From: Frondihabitans australicus
GTDB lineage: Bacteria > Actinomycetota > Actinomycetes > Actinomycetales > Microbacteriaceae
Reading direction: 5' to 3'
Assembly (NCBI RefSeq): GCF_003634555.1
Contig: NZ_RBKS01000001.1
Coordinates: 3,844,001 to 3,908,000, forward strand
DNA: 64,000 bases
Shown: positions 18,609-27,528 of the stretch, piece after piece
How positions within the stretch are numbered: the first letter of the stretch is position 1
Layout: each line of letters starts with the position of its first letter
Notes under the pieces: model-generated
Seen by the model: the letters and a program-made list of their open reading frames with translations, nothing else
Databases searched by the model: none
Told to the model about the DNA's origin: nothing
Translations under genes and position numbers: made by a program

Positions 18609-21203
18609 CTAGAGCGCCGCGGCGGTCTCCGGGTGCGACACGGTCGCGTCGAGCGAGCCGTCGGCAGCGGTGAGGCGGACCTCGTCGCCGGCGGTCAGGC
18701 CGCCGTCGACCAGCAGCGAGGCGATCCGGTCGTCGACCTCGCGCTGGATCAGGCGACGCAGCGGGCGGGCGCCGTACTCCGGCTCGTACCCGTGCTCGGC
18801 CAGCCAGGCGAGCGCCGACTCGTCCGCCGAGAAGCGGATGTCCTGCACGAGCAGGCGGTGCTCCGTGTCGACGAGCATCAGCGACACGATCTCGCGGATC
18901 TCGGCGGCCGTGAGCTTCTGGAAGAGGACGATCTCGTCGATCCTGTTCAGGAACTCGGGTCGCATCGCCTCACGGAGCTTGCCCATGACGCGGTCGCGAA
19001 GCGCCTTGTCGGAGCCGAAGCCGTTGCCGGCCGACCCGTCGAACGACGAGGGCGTGAAGCCCATGGCACCGCTGCGCGATGCCAGGAACTCGCTGCCGAG
19101 GTTCGAGGTCATGATGACCACCGTGTTGCGGAAGTCGACCGTGCGACCCTGGCCGTCGGTCAGGCGACCGTCGTCGAGCACCTGCAGCAGGAGGTTGAAC
19201 ACGTCGGGGTGCGCCTTCTCGATCTCGTCGAGCAGGATCACCGAGTACGGGTTGCGGCGCACGCGCTCGGTCAGCTGCCCGGCCTCGTCGTAGCCGACGT
19301 ATCCGGGAGGGGCGCCGACCAGGCGCGAGACGGTGTGGCGCTCACCGAACTCCGACATGTCGAAGCGCAGCATCGACGACTCGTCTCCGAAGAGCGAGGC
19401 CGCGAGAGCCTTGGCGAGCTCGGTCTTGCCGACGCCCGTCGGGCCGAGGAACAGGAACGACCCGGTGGGGCGGCGGGAGTCGCCCATGCCGGTGCGGCTC
19501 CTGCGGATCGACTTGGCGATCGCGGCGACCGCGTCGTGCTGGCCGATCACTCGGGCGTGCAGCTCGTGCTCGAGCACCGCCAGTCGAGAGCGGTCGCCCT
19601 CGGTGAGGCGCGAGGCCGGGATCCCGGTGGCGCGCGAGACCATCTCGGCGATGGCCTCCTCGCCGATCACGGCGTCGACCGAGGTCATCGAGGGCGCAGG
19701 ATGCGAGGTGGCGGCCTCGAGCCGACCCTCCACCTCCTGCATCCGGTCGCGGAGCCCGGAGGCCTCCTCGTAGCGTTCGGCTGCGACGGCCTGGTTCTTC
19801 GCCGACTCGAGGTCGGCGAGCTCCTGCTGGAGAGCGCCGACGTCGACCGTCGAACCCAGACGCAGGCGGCGGCGGGCGCCGGCCTGGTCGATCAGGTCGA
19901 TGGCCTTGTCGGGCAGGAACCGGTCGCTGACGTAGCGGTGCGAGAGCTCGACCGCGGCGCGGATCGCCTCGGGCGTGTATGTCACGCCGTGGTGCTCCTC
20001 GTAGCGCGGGGCGAGCCCGGCGAGGATCTGGACGGCGTCCTCAACGCTCGGCTCGGGCACCTGGACGGGCTGGAAGCGGCGCTCGAGAGCGGCGTCCTTC
20101 TCGACGCGGCGGTACTCCGAGAGCGTGGTGGCGCCGACGATGTGGAGCTCGCCGCGGGCCAGCCGGGGCTTCAGGATGTTGCCGGCGTCCATGCCGCCCT
20201 CGCTGCCGGATCCTGCGCCCACGACCGTGTGCAGCTCGTCGATGAAGACGATGAGCTCGTCGGAGTGCGCGGCGATCTCGTCGACCGCCTTGGTGAGGCG
20301 CTCCTCGAAGTCGCCGCGGTAGCGGGTGCCCGCCACCATCGACGCCATGTCGAGGGCGACGACGCGCTTGTTCCGCAGGGGCTCGGGCACCTCGCCGTCG
20401 GCGATGCGCTGGGCGAGGCCCTCGACGATGGCGGTCTTGCCGACGCCGGGCTCGCCGATCAGCACCGGGTTGTTCTTGGTGCGGCGCAGCAGGATCTCGA
20501 CGGTCGCCTCGATCTCGTCGGCCCGGCCGATCACCGGGTCGACCCTGCCGTCGCGTGCGCGGGCGGTCAGGTCGGTGCCGAACTGGTCGAGGGTCGGGGT
20601 GTCCGAGGGCTCCTGGCCCGGGTGCTGCTGGCCCTCCTCGGCCGCCTGCGCCGTCTGGATGCCGCCCTGCTGGGCGAAGCGCTGCATGGCCTCGGGGGTG
20701 ACGCTGGCGGCGGCCAGGAGCTGGCCGGTGACGGAGTCCTGGTTCACGACCAGGGCGAAGATCACGTGCTCGGGGTCGACGTAGGTCGAGCCGAAGCCGC
20801 GGGCGGCCTGCGCGGACTCGAGGAGCACGCGCTGGGCCGCCGGAGTCAGGCCCGGGCGCTCGGGGGCGCCTCCGCCGGAACCGGGAAGACGACCCTCGAT
20901 GGCCTGGACGAGGCGGTCTCGGTCTGCTCCTGCGAACGCGATGAGGTCGCTCGCGGGGTGCTCGTCGACCGCGACCCGCAGGATGTGGAGCGCGTCGAGC
21001 TCGGCGTGGCCGTGCTCGACCGCGTAGGTGCGCGCTGCGCCGAGGAGCTCGTGGGTGCGTCGGCTCAGGAGCCGCGAGATGTCGATGGGGCGGCCGAAGT
21101 TGCCGCCGTTCTGCTGGCCGGCGAGGAGACGAGCCAAGATCTCATCGAACGAGTTGTCGTTCGACGAGCTGTCGCCGTTCGTGGGGCCGAAGTTCTCAGG
21201 CAA
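18609..21203 (-). CDS. ClpC-type AAA+ unfoldase (Clp protease ATP-binding subunit)
   Basis: An 864-residue Hsp100 protein. Order: Gln/Asn/Gly-rich N-terminal leader, Clp_N repeats (residues about 50-190), first AAA module (Walker [14 protein letters not shown]), a short UVR-like middle segment (EERYEEA type, here [13 protein letters not shown]), second AAA module ([13 protein letters not shown]) and a D2-small domain. An MGF tripeptide after the second Walker B region sits where ClpC and ClpA carry the ClpP-binding loop, so it can probably feed ClpP. The short middle domain argues against ClpB. Translation starts at TTG, 4 nt after AGGAGG. Two HAIR-like sites upstream suggest HspR control, so a heat-shock role. 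It looks like a paralogue of the main ClpC. Confidence 0.92.
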   Translation of the reverse strand: MPENFGPTNGDSSSNDNSFDEILARLLAGQQNGGNFGRPIDISRLLSRRTHELLGAARTYAVEHGHAELDALHILRVAVDEHPASDLIAFAGADRDRLVQAIEGRLPGSGGGAPERPGLTPAAQRVLLESAQAARGFGSTYVDPEHVIFALVVNQDSVTGQLLAAASVTPEAMQRFAQQGGIQTAQAAEEGQQHPGQEPSDTPTLDQFGTDLTARARDGRVDPVIGRADEIEATVEILLRRTKNNPVLIGEPGVGKTAIVEGLAQRIADGEVPEPLRNKRVVALDMASMVAGTRYRGDFEERLTKAVDEIAAHSDELIVFIDELHTVVGAGSGSEGGMDAGNILKPRLARGELHIVGATTLSEYRRVEKDAALERRFQPVQVPEPSVEDAVQILAGLAPRYEEHHGVTYTPEAIRAAVELSHRYVSDRFLPDKAIDLIDQAGARRRLRLGSTVDVGALQQELADLESAKNQAVAAERYEEASGLRDRMQEVEGRLEAATSHPAPSMTSVDAVIGEEAIAEMVSRATGIPASRLTEGDRSRLAVLEHELHARVIGQHDAVAAIAKSIRRSRTGMGDSRRPTGSFLFLGPTGVGKTELAKALAASLFGDESSMLRFDMSEFGERHTVSRLVGAPPGYVGYDEAGQLTERVRRNPYSVILLDEIEKAHPDVFNLLLQVLDDGRLTDGQGRTVDFRNTVVIMTSNLGSEFLASRSGAMGFTPSSFDGSAGNGFGSDKALRDRVMGKLREAMRPEFLNRIDEIVLFQKLTAAEIREIVSLMLVDTEHRLLVQDIRFSADESALAWLAEHGYEPEYGARPLRRLIQREVDDRIASLLVDGGLTAGDEVRLTAADGSLDATVSHPETAAAL

Positions 21204-21222
21204 GGTACCTCCTGGGTAAACG

Positions 21223-21240
21223 TGAGTGCCTATGACTCAA
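21223..21240 (-). promoter_or_regulatory. HAIR-like HspR operator 1
   Basis: On the minus strand this reads TTGAGT-N7-ACTCA, against the HspR consensus CTTGAGT-N7-ACTCAAG. It lies 20 nt upstream of the TTG start of the Clp gene. The 7-nt spacing is exact. A regulator of the HspR (MerR-like) type is inferred; hspR itself is not in the window. Confidence 0.65.
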
Positions 21241-21283
21241 CTAACCCATGGAGGGTGGGGTGCATTCCCGTTCGCCGAAAAAA

Positions 21284-21304
21284 GTTGAGCGCACCCCGCT
21301 CAAC
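21284..21304. promoter_or_regulatory. HAIR-like HspR operator 2
   Basis: GTTGAGC-N7-GCTCAAC is a perfect 21-bp inverted repeat with the same TTGAG half-site and 7-nt spacer as operator 1. The centres are 63 bp apart, about six helical turns. It could serve the Clp gene or the plus-strand gene at 21356, whose region it also precedes. Confidence 0.55.
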
Positions 21305-21355
21305 CCTCGTCGCGTGTGCCGTGTGTGGGATGCTGGCCCGGAGGAAGGGGGCTTC

Positions 21356-21766
21356 GTGACCGATGAGGCGCGTCGTGTGCCGGGCGACTTCGAATCCTGG
21401 TTCGAGGGTCTCGTCCGTGCTTTTCCCGAGTTCAGCGAGACGAACGACGACGACTTCTTCCGCGACGACGACGGGCTCGTCCTGGGGCATCTCTTCGTCG
21501 GCGAGATCACGGCGAACCTGGTCGCCGGCCGGCTCGGTGACAGACATCGGGTCCGGGCACTCCTCGACTTCCTCGAGGCCGGATACGCGACGGGCGACGC
21601 CTATCGGCAGAACGTCATCGCGCTGTCGTTCGTCGAAAACCTCGGCCCGCGATCCCGCCATCTGCGGCACCTCGGGCCTCGGCTGACCGCTGTCGCTCGC
21701 GAGCTGTATCCCGATGCATTCGGCTGGCGGCGCGTGTGGGGCACGCCGCGTCGCGCGCGATCCTGA
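21356..21766 (+). CDS. Hypothetical acidic helical protein
   Basis: A 136-residue soluble protein that I do not recognise with confidence. It is acidic in the first half (FSETNDDDFFRDDDG) and helical after that, with a conserved-looking core LFVGEITANLVAGRLGDRHRVRALLDFLEAGYA. The composition recalls small immunity or SMI1-linked proteins, but no motif proves this. GTG 21356 was chosen for GAGGAAGG 8-15 nt upstream. Divergent from the heat-shock-type Clp gene, it shares the region with HAIR-like site 2. It stands alone, followed by a hairpin, with no toxin gene beside it. Confidence 0.65.
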   Translation: MTDEARRVPGDFESWFEGLVRAFPEFSETNDDDFFRDDDGLVLGHLFVGEITANLVAGRLGDRHRVRALLDFLEAGYATGDAYRQNVIALSFVENLGPRSRHLRHLGPRLTAVARELYPDAFGWRRVWGTPRRARS

Positions 21767-21781
21767 CCGACGTCACCGGCC

Positions 21782-21838
21782 CGAGATCGCATGCTTTGTC
21801 GGCTCGGAAGGACCGGGGCGACAACGAATGCGATCTCG
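21782..21838. terminator. Bidirectional hairpin between convergent genes
   Basis: CGAGATCGCAT (21782-21792) pairs with ATGCGATCTCG (21828-21838), and after a 3x3 internal loop TTGTCG pairs with CGACAA. The 57-nt structure lies between the convergent genes ending at 21766 and 21874. It has no U-tract. Confidence 0.6.
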
Positions 21839-21873
21839 CGGGGCGCGGCGGGCGCGTGGCGGCGCCGGGCCGG

Positions 21874-22614
21874 CTAGCTGGGGTAGGTCGCCTGCGACAG
21901 GAGCTGGGTGGCGCGCGCCGCGTACTCGCCGCGCACGAGCACCTCGTACCGCCCGGCCTCCATCGTCTTGATCGACGAGAAGTCGCGCTGGCCGCGGGTC
22001 ATCGCGTGCCCGACGAAGCCGAAGATGAGACCCCACACGGCGCCGATCACCACGATGGTCAGGACCACGCCGAAGAAGTTGTCCTTCGGGTTGAACAGGG
22101 CGAACAGCACGCCGAGGGCGATGCCGAACCAGATTCCCGACGTCAGGCCGCGAAGCGCCGCAGAGCCGTTCGTCACCCGGCCGCGGATGTTCTCGACCGT
22201 GCGGAGGTCGTGCCCGACGATCGACACGTTCTCGACAGGGAAGCCCTCGTCGGAGAGCCGGTCGACGGCCTTCTGGGCGTCCTCGTACTTCGTGAACGAC
22301 GCGACGACCTGCGGGTACGAGCCGCCCACGAACGCGCCGACGCCGCCGAGCGACTCGGCAGCCGAGCCGGTGGCGTCGGCCGCGGGCTGCGCGGCGGCCG
22401 GCGGCGGCACGCTGCCGGGAGGGGCGTACTCGCCGTACTGCGGGGCCGGGCGGCCGGACTGCTGCGCGTCGGCCTCGGCGGCCTCCTGCCCGAGGGGCGG
22501 CGCCGAGGGCGAGGTCTCGCCGTGCGAGGTCTCGGCCGGGGGCGGAGGGGCGTCGAGCGGGCGCTCGGACGGGGGCGGCGGGGGCGTGGTGCCGGGATCC
22601 TGCTGATCGGTCAT
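21874..22614 (-). CDS. General-stress-protein-type membrane protein (YflT-like domain)
   Basis: A 246-residue protein. Residues 1-110 are Pro/Ala/Gln-rich and disordered. Residues about 115-170 form a ferredoxin-like domain of the YflT/general stress protein 17M type (VASFTKYEDAQKAVDRLSDEGFPVENVSIVGHDLR). Two helices follow (GIWFGIALGVLFALF, VVLTIVVIGAVWGLIFGFVG) and a soluble end YEVLVRGEYAARA. AAGGAG precedes the ATG. In actinobacteria this domain order is common and unassigned; a stress role is inferred from the domain name only. Confidence 0.85.
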   Translation of the reverse strand: MTDQQDPGTTPPPPPSERPLDAPPPPAETSHGETSPSAPPLGQEAAEADAQQSGRPAPQYGEYAPPGSVPPPAAAQPAADATGSAAESLGGVGAFVGGSYPQVVASFTKYEDAQKAVDRLSDEGFPVENVSIVGHDLRTVENIRGRVTNGSAALRGLTSGIWFGIALGVLFALFNPKDNFFGVVLTIVVIGAVWGLIFGFVGHAMTRGQRDFSSIKTMEAGRYEVLVRGEYAARATQLLSQATYPS

Positions 22615-22754
22615 GCGGTCTCTCCTTGAAAGCTGTGTGTTTCCACCCTGCCCGCTCGATGCTTGCCGCACCCGGTGAATCCGCCTTATATCAGAAGTGC
22701 GTTCGGCAGAACAGGGATATCGCGCCACTCCACGCGCGTGTGAGAATCCGCGAG

Positions 22755-23795
22755 ATGTCCACGCCAGACCCTGCCTTCGACGCCGAGACCGACCCTGCTC
22801 GCGACGCCGACTCCCGCCCTGCCGACACCCGTGCCGCGGACTCCCGCCGCCACTTCGAGACGGAGGGAACGGACCTCGACGAGGCCCGCGAGTTCTACAC
22901 GGAGGGCTACAACGGCTCCGGCTTCCACATGGAGCGCACCGAGAAGGACTTCGTCTACCGCTACTCGCTCACCGGCGACGACGAGATGACGCTGCGCTCG
23001 TCGGCGTTCTTCGGAACGGTGCTCGGAACGGTCCAGCCGAAGGACGAGTACATCGTCTCGTGGATCTCGAGCGGCACGGCCGTCATGGACCTCGGCGGAG
23101 ACGAGACCGCGCTCGCCCTCGGTCGGCCGGCGATGTTCCCCACCGGAAAGCGGTTCGCGTTCCACTTCGCCGAGACCCGGCAGAACCTCGTGCAGTTCGA
23201 CGCCCGGTACCTCGAGCGGATCGCCGCTGAGCGCACGGGCGCGGCCCCGGGGCCGCTCCACTTCCACCATCAGGTGGTGCCCGAGGCGCAGGAGCTGACG
23301 GCCTGGAAATCGACGATCACCCGCGTCGCGCGCGTGGTGCTCGGTGCGCCCGGCGACGCCCCGGCGAGCCCCCTGCTGCGCGCGGAGGCGAATCGCGCCG
23401 CGGCCGAAGCGCTCCTCGCCACGTTCTCCCACGACGCACCGCGACCCACGATGCTGCTGCAGCTGCCGTCGCACGCGAAACTGCGAGCGGCCGTCGAGTT
23501 CATGCACGCGCGCGCCGAGCAGCCGATCACGGCGACGGACATCGCCGAGGCCGCGGGGCTCAGCCTGCGCGGGCTCCAGCACGTGTTCCAGCAGCAGCTC
23601 GACACGACGCCGACCGACTACCTGCGCGGGATCCGACTCGACCACGTGCGTGCAGAGCTCGGCGCGCACTCGCCGGCCGACACGACCGTCGCGGCCGTCG
23701 CCAGGCGGTGGGGCTTCGCGCACGCGGGGCGCTTCGCCGGGGCCTACGTGCGGCGGTTCGGGGAGTACCCGGCGGCCACGCTCGGGCGCGCCTGA
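22755..23795 (+). CDS. AraC-family transcriptional regulator
   Basis: A 346-residue regulator. The C-terminal ~100 residues hold the two AraC helix-turn-helix units (ITATDIAEAAGLSLRGLQHVFQQQ and VAAVARRWGFAHAGRFAGAY) ending in the family's F..YPA motif. The N-terminal part resembles the AraC-binding-like domain of XylS/FeaR relatives that sense aromatic or short acids (EYIVSWISSGTAVM, LGRPAMFPTGKRF). The first 35 residues are Asp/Ala/Arg-rich and poorly conserved. The following sugar kinase starts only 15 nt downstream but has its own leaderless promoter, so its control by this protein is uncertain. Confidence 0.9.
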   Translation: MSTPDPAFDAETDPARDADSRPADTRAADSRRHFETEGTDLDEAREFYTEGYNGSGFHMERTEKDFVYRYSLTGDDEMTLRSSAFFGTVLGTVQPKDEYIVSWISSGTAVMDLGGDETALALGRPAMFPTGKRFAFHFAETRQNLVQFDARYLERIAAERTGAAPGPLHFHHQVVPEAQELTAWKSTITRVARVVLGAPGDAPASPLLRAEANRAAAEALLATFSHDAPRPTMLLQLPSHAKLRAAVEFMHARAEQPITATDIAEAAGLSLRGLQHVFQQQLDTTPTDYLRGIRLDHVRAELGAHSPADTTVAAVARRWGFAHAGRFAGAYVRRFGEYPAATLGRA

Positions 23796-23810
23796 CCCTA
23801 TGCTCGGGGC

Positions 23811-24764
23811 ATGAGCTCTGCATCGGCGCCGAGTGGCCCTGCTCCTGCGCCCTCTGGCCCCGCCGCCCCGGCCGCCTTCGTCGTCGGCGAGGCCCTCGTC
23901 GACATCGTGGTCGACGGCGCGTCGACCGTCGAGCACCCCGGCGGAAGCCCGATGAACGTCGCCTACGGGCTCGCGCGCCTCGGCCTGCCCACCGTTTTCC
24001 GCACGCAGCTCGGCCGCGACGACCGCGGCGAGGCGATCGTCGCGCACCTCGACGAGACCGGCGTCGTGCTCGACGAGGCGTCGTTCGTCGACGAGCCGAC
24101 GTCGACGGCGGTCGCGACGATCCAGGCCGACCGCCACGCCGAGTACGACTTCTCGATCGCGTGGGCGCCCGGTGCTCTCTCGGCGCCGGCGGGAGTGCGG
24201 CTCGTCCACACGGGGTCGATCGCGTCGGCTCTGGCACCAGGAGCCGACGACGTGCGCCGCCTGCTCGAGACCGCCTCCGCCACGGCCCTGGTGAGCTTCG
24301 ACCCGAACGTGCGCCCGGGTGTCACGCCCTCCCGGCCCGACGTCGTCGCGGCCGTCGAGGCGATAGCGCGTGTGTCGCATGTCGTGAAGCTGAGCGACGA
24401 GGACGCCGCCTGGCTCTATCCGGGCGTCGAGCCCGCCGCCGTTCTCGAGCGGTTCCTGTCGCTCGGGGCCGTGCTCGCCGCGATGACCCGCGGCGGCGAC
24501 GGAGCACTCGTCTTCTCGCAGTCCGACCGGCTCGACCTGCCGTCGCTGCCGGTGTCGGTCGTCGACACGATCGGGGCCGGAGACGCCTTCATGTCGGGGC
24601 TGCTCTCGGCGATCCTGCTGCGGGGTCTCGACTCGTCGCTGCGGGCCGGGTCACTGGCTCGGGCCGACCTCGAGGCCGTGGCCGACGTGGCGCTCCGCAG
24701 CGCCCGCGTGACTGTGTCGCGCGCCGGCGCCAACCCGCCGATGCCTGCTGAGCTCGCCCTCTAG
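23811..24764 (+). CDS. PfkB-family carbohydrate kinase (fructokinase-like)
   Basis: A 317-residue ribokinase-fold enzyme. GGSPMNVAYGLARLG near residue 45 is PfkB signature 1. DTIGAGDAFMSGLL near residue 255 is signature 2, with the catalytic Asp. The N-terminal 22 residues are Ala/Pro/Ser-rich. TATGCT (23799-23804) lies 6 nt before ATG, so the transcript is likely leaderless. Sequence style fits fructokinase or a similar ketose kinase. No sugar transporter or hydrolase adjoins it. A repeat element follows the stop. Confidence 0.9.
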   Translation: MSSASAPSGPAPAPSGPAAPAAFVVGEALVDIVVDGASTVEHPGGSPMNVAYGLARLGLPTVFRTQLGRDDRGEAIVAHLDETGVVLDEASFVDEPTSTAVATIQADRHAEYDFSIAWAPGALSAPAGVRLVHTGSIASALAPGADDVRRLLETASATALVSFDPNVRPGVTPSRPDVVAAVEAIARVSHVVKLSDEDAAWLYPGVEPAAVLERFLSLGAVLAAMTRGGDGALVFSQSDRLDLPSLPVSVVDTIGAGDAFMSGLLSAILLRGLDSSLRAGSLARADLEAVADVALRSARVTVSRAGANPPMPAELAL

Positions 24765-24796
24765 CCCCTCCCCGTCTCTGAGCTACTCGTCCCCCT

Positions 24797-24854
24797 GCGA
24801 CAAAACGCGACACCTGCGACGCACGAGAGCGTCGCAGGTGTCGCGTTTTGTCGC
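24797..24854. repeat. Palindromic element, family A, copy 1
   Basis: The 26-bp arms (24797-24822 and 24829-24854) are perfectly complementary. The arm contains GCGACAAAACGCGACACCTG. The 6-nt loop is ACGAGA. Four more copies with the same arms and other loops lie at 25361, 27463, 54157 and 62407. It sits between convergent genes, so it may end both transcripts. Confidence 0.9.
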
Positions 24855-24884
24855 CCGAGACGCCGAACAGGCGGAACCGGCGCG

Positions 24885-25325
24885 TCAGCGGGCGACCACA
24901 CGGAAGCGCGTGAGCACGGCGGGCGTCGTGTCGACGGGCGCGAAGTGCGAGCCTCCGGTGAGGGCGGAGTACTCCGCCTGGTAGTCGTCGCTCGCGTAGA
25001 ACTCCTCGTGCCCCGCGCGCCACGCCGCCACCGTCTCGTACCCCTCGCCCTCGTCGATCGCGTGCGCGAGACCGACCTCGCCGAGCGGCACGACCTCGAC
25101 CGCGGTCACCTCGGTGATGCAGACGGGCGCGCCGTCGGAGTCGATGACGGCCTCGCGCTCGCCGACGACCGGCAGCGGCGACCCCTCCGCCTCGTACTCC
25201 CAGAGCAGCGCCGTGGTGCTCGTCTTCGACCCGTCGAGGATGGCCGCCACGAGCTGGTCGCGCAGCGGGCCGGGAAAGGCGAACTCCGAGATCGGGAGCC
25301 CGCGGACATCGTCGTCGGTGAGCAT
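24885..25325 (-). CDS. ASCH-domain protein
   Basis: A 146-residue protein with the ASCH/PUA-like fold. GSKTSTTALLWEYEA carries the G-x-K-T-x-T motif near the N-terminus and TEVTAVEVVPL forms the central strand, as in ASCH relatives that bind RNA or hydrolyse modified nucleosides. TACTGT lies 6 nt before the ATG on the minus strand, so it is probably leaderless. Its promoter region also holds family A copy 2. A link to translation or RNA modification is typical of the family; the exact role is unknown. Confidence 0.88.
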   Translation of the reverse strand: MLTDDDVRGLPISEFAFPGPLRDQLVAAILDGSKTSTTALLWEYEAEGSPLPVVGEREAVIDSDGAPVCITEVTAVEVVPLGEVGLAHAIDEGEGYETVAAWRAGHEEFYASDDYQAEYSALTGGSHFAPVDTTPAVLTRFRVVAR

Positions 25326-25360
25326 GCCCCGACAGTACCGCCGGTCGACCGCCCCCGCGC

Positions 25361-25420
25361 TGCGACAAAACGCGACACCTGCGACGTGGCGAGGCGTCGC
25401 AGGTGTCGCGTTTTGTCGCA
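25361..25420. repeat. Palindromic element, family A, copy 2
   Basis: Arms 25361-25386 and 25395-25420 (26 bp, perfect) enclose the 8-nt loop TGGCGAGG. This is the only copy between divergent genes: it lies 35 nt upstream of the ASCH start and 45 nt upstream of the peptidase start, outside both -10 boxes. A terminator role is therefore not enough to explain the family. Confidence 0.9.
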
Positions 25421-25465
25421 TGGGGCGGGAGGGGCAGCCACAGCACCCGCGGATACGCTGGGCCG

Positions 25466-27442
25466 ATGACGACGACCGCGCCCTTCGGCTCCTGGACCTC
25501 CCCGATCACCGCCGCGGCGCTGGCCGCCGGCGAGCACCCCGTCGAGGGCGGCACGTGGGTCGGCGACGAGGTCTGGTGGCTCGAGCGGCGCCCCAGCGAG
25601 AACGGCCGCCTGGCCGTCCGCACCCAGGGCCCCGACGGCGAGCCCGTCGACGTCCTGCCGGCCCCGTGGAGCGCCCGCACCCGCGTGCACGAGTACGGCG
25701 GCGGCTCCTGGTTCGTGACCCCCGACCGCACCCTCGTCTTCACCGAGTTCAGCGACCAGCGCCTCTACCGTCTCGACCCCGGGTCGCAGGAGCCCACGCC
25801 CCTCACCCCGGCCACCGGCTCCTTCCGCTTCGGCGAGATCCAGCTGCACGTGGTCGACGGCCACTCCGAGGTCGTCGCCGTCCGCGAGACCCACGACGAG
25901 ACCGACCCCAGCCCGTCGGCCCTCACCCGCGACATCGTGGCCGTGCCGCTCGACGGCAGCGCCGCCGACGACGCCGGCGCGATCCGCTCGATCGTGAGCG
26001 GCTCGCACTTCCTCGCCTACCCGCGCTTCTCGCCCGACGGCACGCGCCTCGCCTGGATCGCCTGGGAGCACCCGCAGATGCCCTGGGACGGCACCGAACT
26101 CCGCGTCGGCACCCTCGTCGCGGACGGCGGCGGGGCGCAGGAGCTCGGCACCGTCTCCTCGTGGAAAGTCCTGGCCGGCAGCGAGACCGAGTCCGTCCTC
26201 CAGCCGACGTGGCACGGCGACAGCCTCCTCGTCACGGCCGACCGCACGGGGTGGTGGAACCTCGAACGGGTCGATCTCGACGGCACCAGGACTCCGCTGC
26301 ACCCCGAGGCCGCAGAGTACGGTGGGCCGCTGTGGACGCTGGGGATGGCGTGGTACCGGGTGCTCGGCGACGGCAGGATCCTGGCGGTCCGGACCCTGGG
26401 CAGCGACCGACTCGAGCTGATCGACCCGGCCACCGGCGACGCCACCCCGATCGACCTGCCGCTCACCGCGATCGGCGTGGGCGCGGTGAACGGCGACCGC
26501 GTGCTCGTGTCGGGCGGGTCGTCGACGCTGCAATCGGGTCTGCGCGTGCTCGATCTCGGAAGCGGCGAGCTGACCGACGTGCGGCTCGAGGTCGACGACT
26601 TCCCGTCGGCCGACTATCTGCCGGGCGCCCGCGAGGAGACCTTCCCGAGCGTCGACGGCCGCGTCGTCCACGCGATCGTGCACCCGCCGCACAACGCCGA
26701 GTTCACGGCGCCCGAGGGCGAGCTGCCGCCCTACGTCGCGTTCGTGCACGGCGGCCCGACCGGGCGGACGACGGCACCGCGCGACCTGCTCACGAAGGCG
26801 TACTTCACCAGTCGCGGCATCGGCGTCGTCGACATCAACTACGGCGGCTCGGCCGGCTACGGCCGCGCGTACCGCGACGCGCTGAAGCTGCAGTGGGGCG
26901 TCGTCGACGTCGAGGACACCGTCGCGGCGGTCCGCGGCCTCGCCGACGCCGGTCTCGCCGACGGTGCGCGACTCGCGATCCGCGGGGGCTCGGCCGGCGG
27001 CTGGACCGTGCTCGCCTCGCTCACGTCGTCCGACGTCTTCGCCGCCGGGGTGTCGTACTTCGGCGTCGCCGAGCTCACGAAGTTCGCGCAGGACACCCAC
27101 GACTTCGAGTCGCGCTACCTCGACGGTCTCATCGGCCCGCTGCCCGAGGCCGCCGAGCTGTACGAGACGCGCGCTCCGGTCAACAACACCGCGGGGCTGA
27201 CGACTCCGGTGCTCCTGCTGCAGGGCCTCGACGACCCGATCGTGCCGCCGTCGCAGGCCGAGATGTTCCGCGACGCGCTCGTCGCCGGCGGGATCCGGCA
27301 CGCGTACGTCGCGTACGAGGGGGAGTCGCACGGCTTCCGCAAGGAGGCGACGATCATCCACGCGACCGAGGCCGAGCTGTCGTTCTACGGGCAGATCCTG
27401 GGCTTCGAGCCCGCCGGGGTGCCCGTGCTGCCGCTCTCCTAG
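25466..27442 (+). CDS. S9-family prolyl oligopeptidase
   Basis: A 658-residue serine peptidase. The N-terminal half is a beta-propeller domain; the C-terminal alpha/beta hydrolase has the nucleophile Ser509 in RGGSAGGW, an Asp in GLDDPIVPP and a His in GESHGFRK. It belongs to the acylaminoacyl/dipeptidyl-peptidase-like branch and cleaves short peptides in the cytoplasm. TACGCT (25454-25459) lies 6 nt before ATG, giving a leaderless mRNA. The element just after its stop is family A copy 3. No secretion signal was seen. Confidence 0.94.
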   Translation: MTTTAPFGSWTSPITAAALAAGEHPVEGGTWVGDEVWWLERRPSENGRLAVRTQGPDGEPVDVLPAPWSARTRVHEYGGGSWFVTPDRTLVFTEFSDQRLYRLDPGSQEPTPLTPATGSFRFGEIQLHVVDGHSEVVAVRETHDETDPSPSALTRDIVAVPLDGSAADDAGAIRSIVSGSHFLAYPRFSPDGTRLAWIAWEHPQMPWDGTELRVGTLVADGGGAQELGTVSSWKVLAGSETESVLQPTWHGDSLLVTADRTGWWNLERVDLDGTRTPLHPEAAEYGGPLWTLGMAWYRVLGDGRILAVRTLGSDRLELIDPATGDATPIDLPLTAIGVGAVNGDRVLVSGGSSTLQSGLRVLDLGSGELTDVRLEVDDFPSADYLPGAREETFPSVDGRVVHAIVHPPHNAEFTAPEGELPPYVAFVHGGPTGRTTAPRDLLTKAYFTSRGIGVVDINYGGSAGYGRAYRDALKLQWGVVDVEDTVAAVRGLADAGLADGARLAIRGGSAGGWTVLASLTSSDVFAAGVSYFGVAELTKFAQDTHDFESRYLDGLIGPLPEAAELYETRAPVNNTAGLTTPVLLLQGLDDPIVPPSQAEMFRDALVAGGIRHAYVAYEGESHGFRKEATIIHATEAELSFYGQILGFEPAGVPVLPLS

Positions 27443-27462
27443 CCCGCCCAGCCCCGGTCCGA

Positions 27463-27520
27463 GCGACAAAACGCGACACCTGCGACGCAGCGAAGCGTCG
27501 CAGGTGTCGCGTTTTGTCGC
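27463..27520. repeat. Palindromic element, family A, copy 3
   Basis: Arms 27463-27488 and 27495-27520 (26 bp, perfect) enclose the loop AGCGAA. It lies 20 nt after the peptidase stop and 8 nt before the convergent oxidoreductase stop. Confidence 0.9.
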
Positions 27521-27528
27521 AGGGGGGA

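Noticed and set aside
18609-21203. ClpB disaggregase
   Set aside because: The long coiled-coil middle domain is missing and a ClpP-type loop is present.
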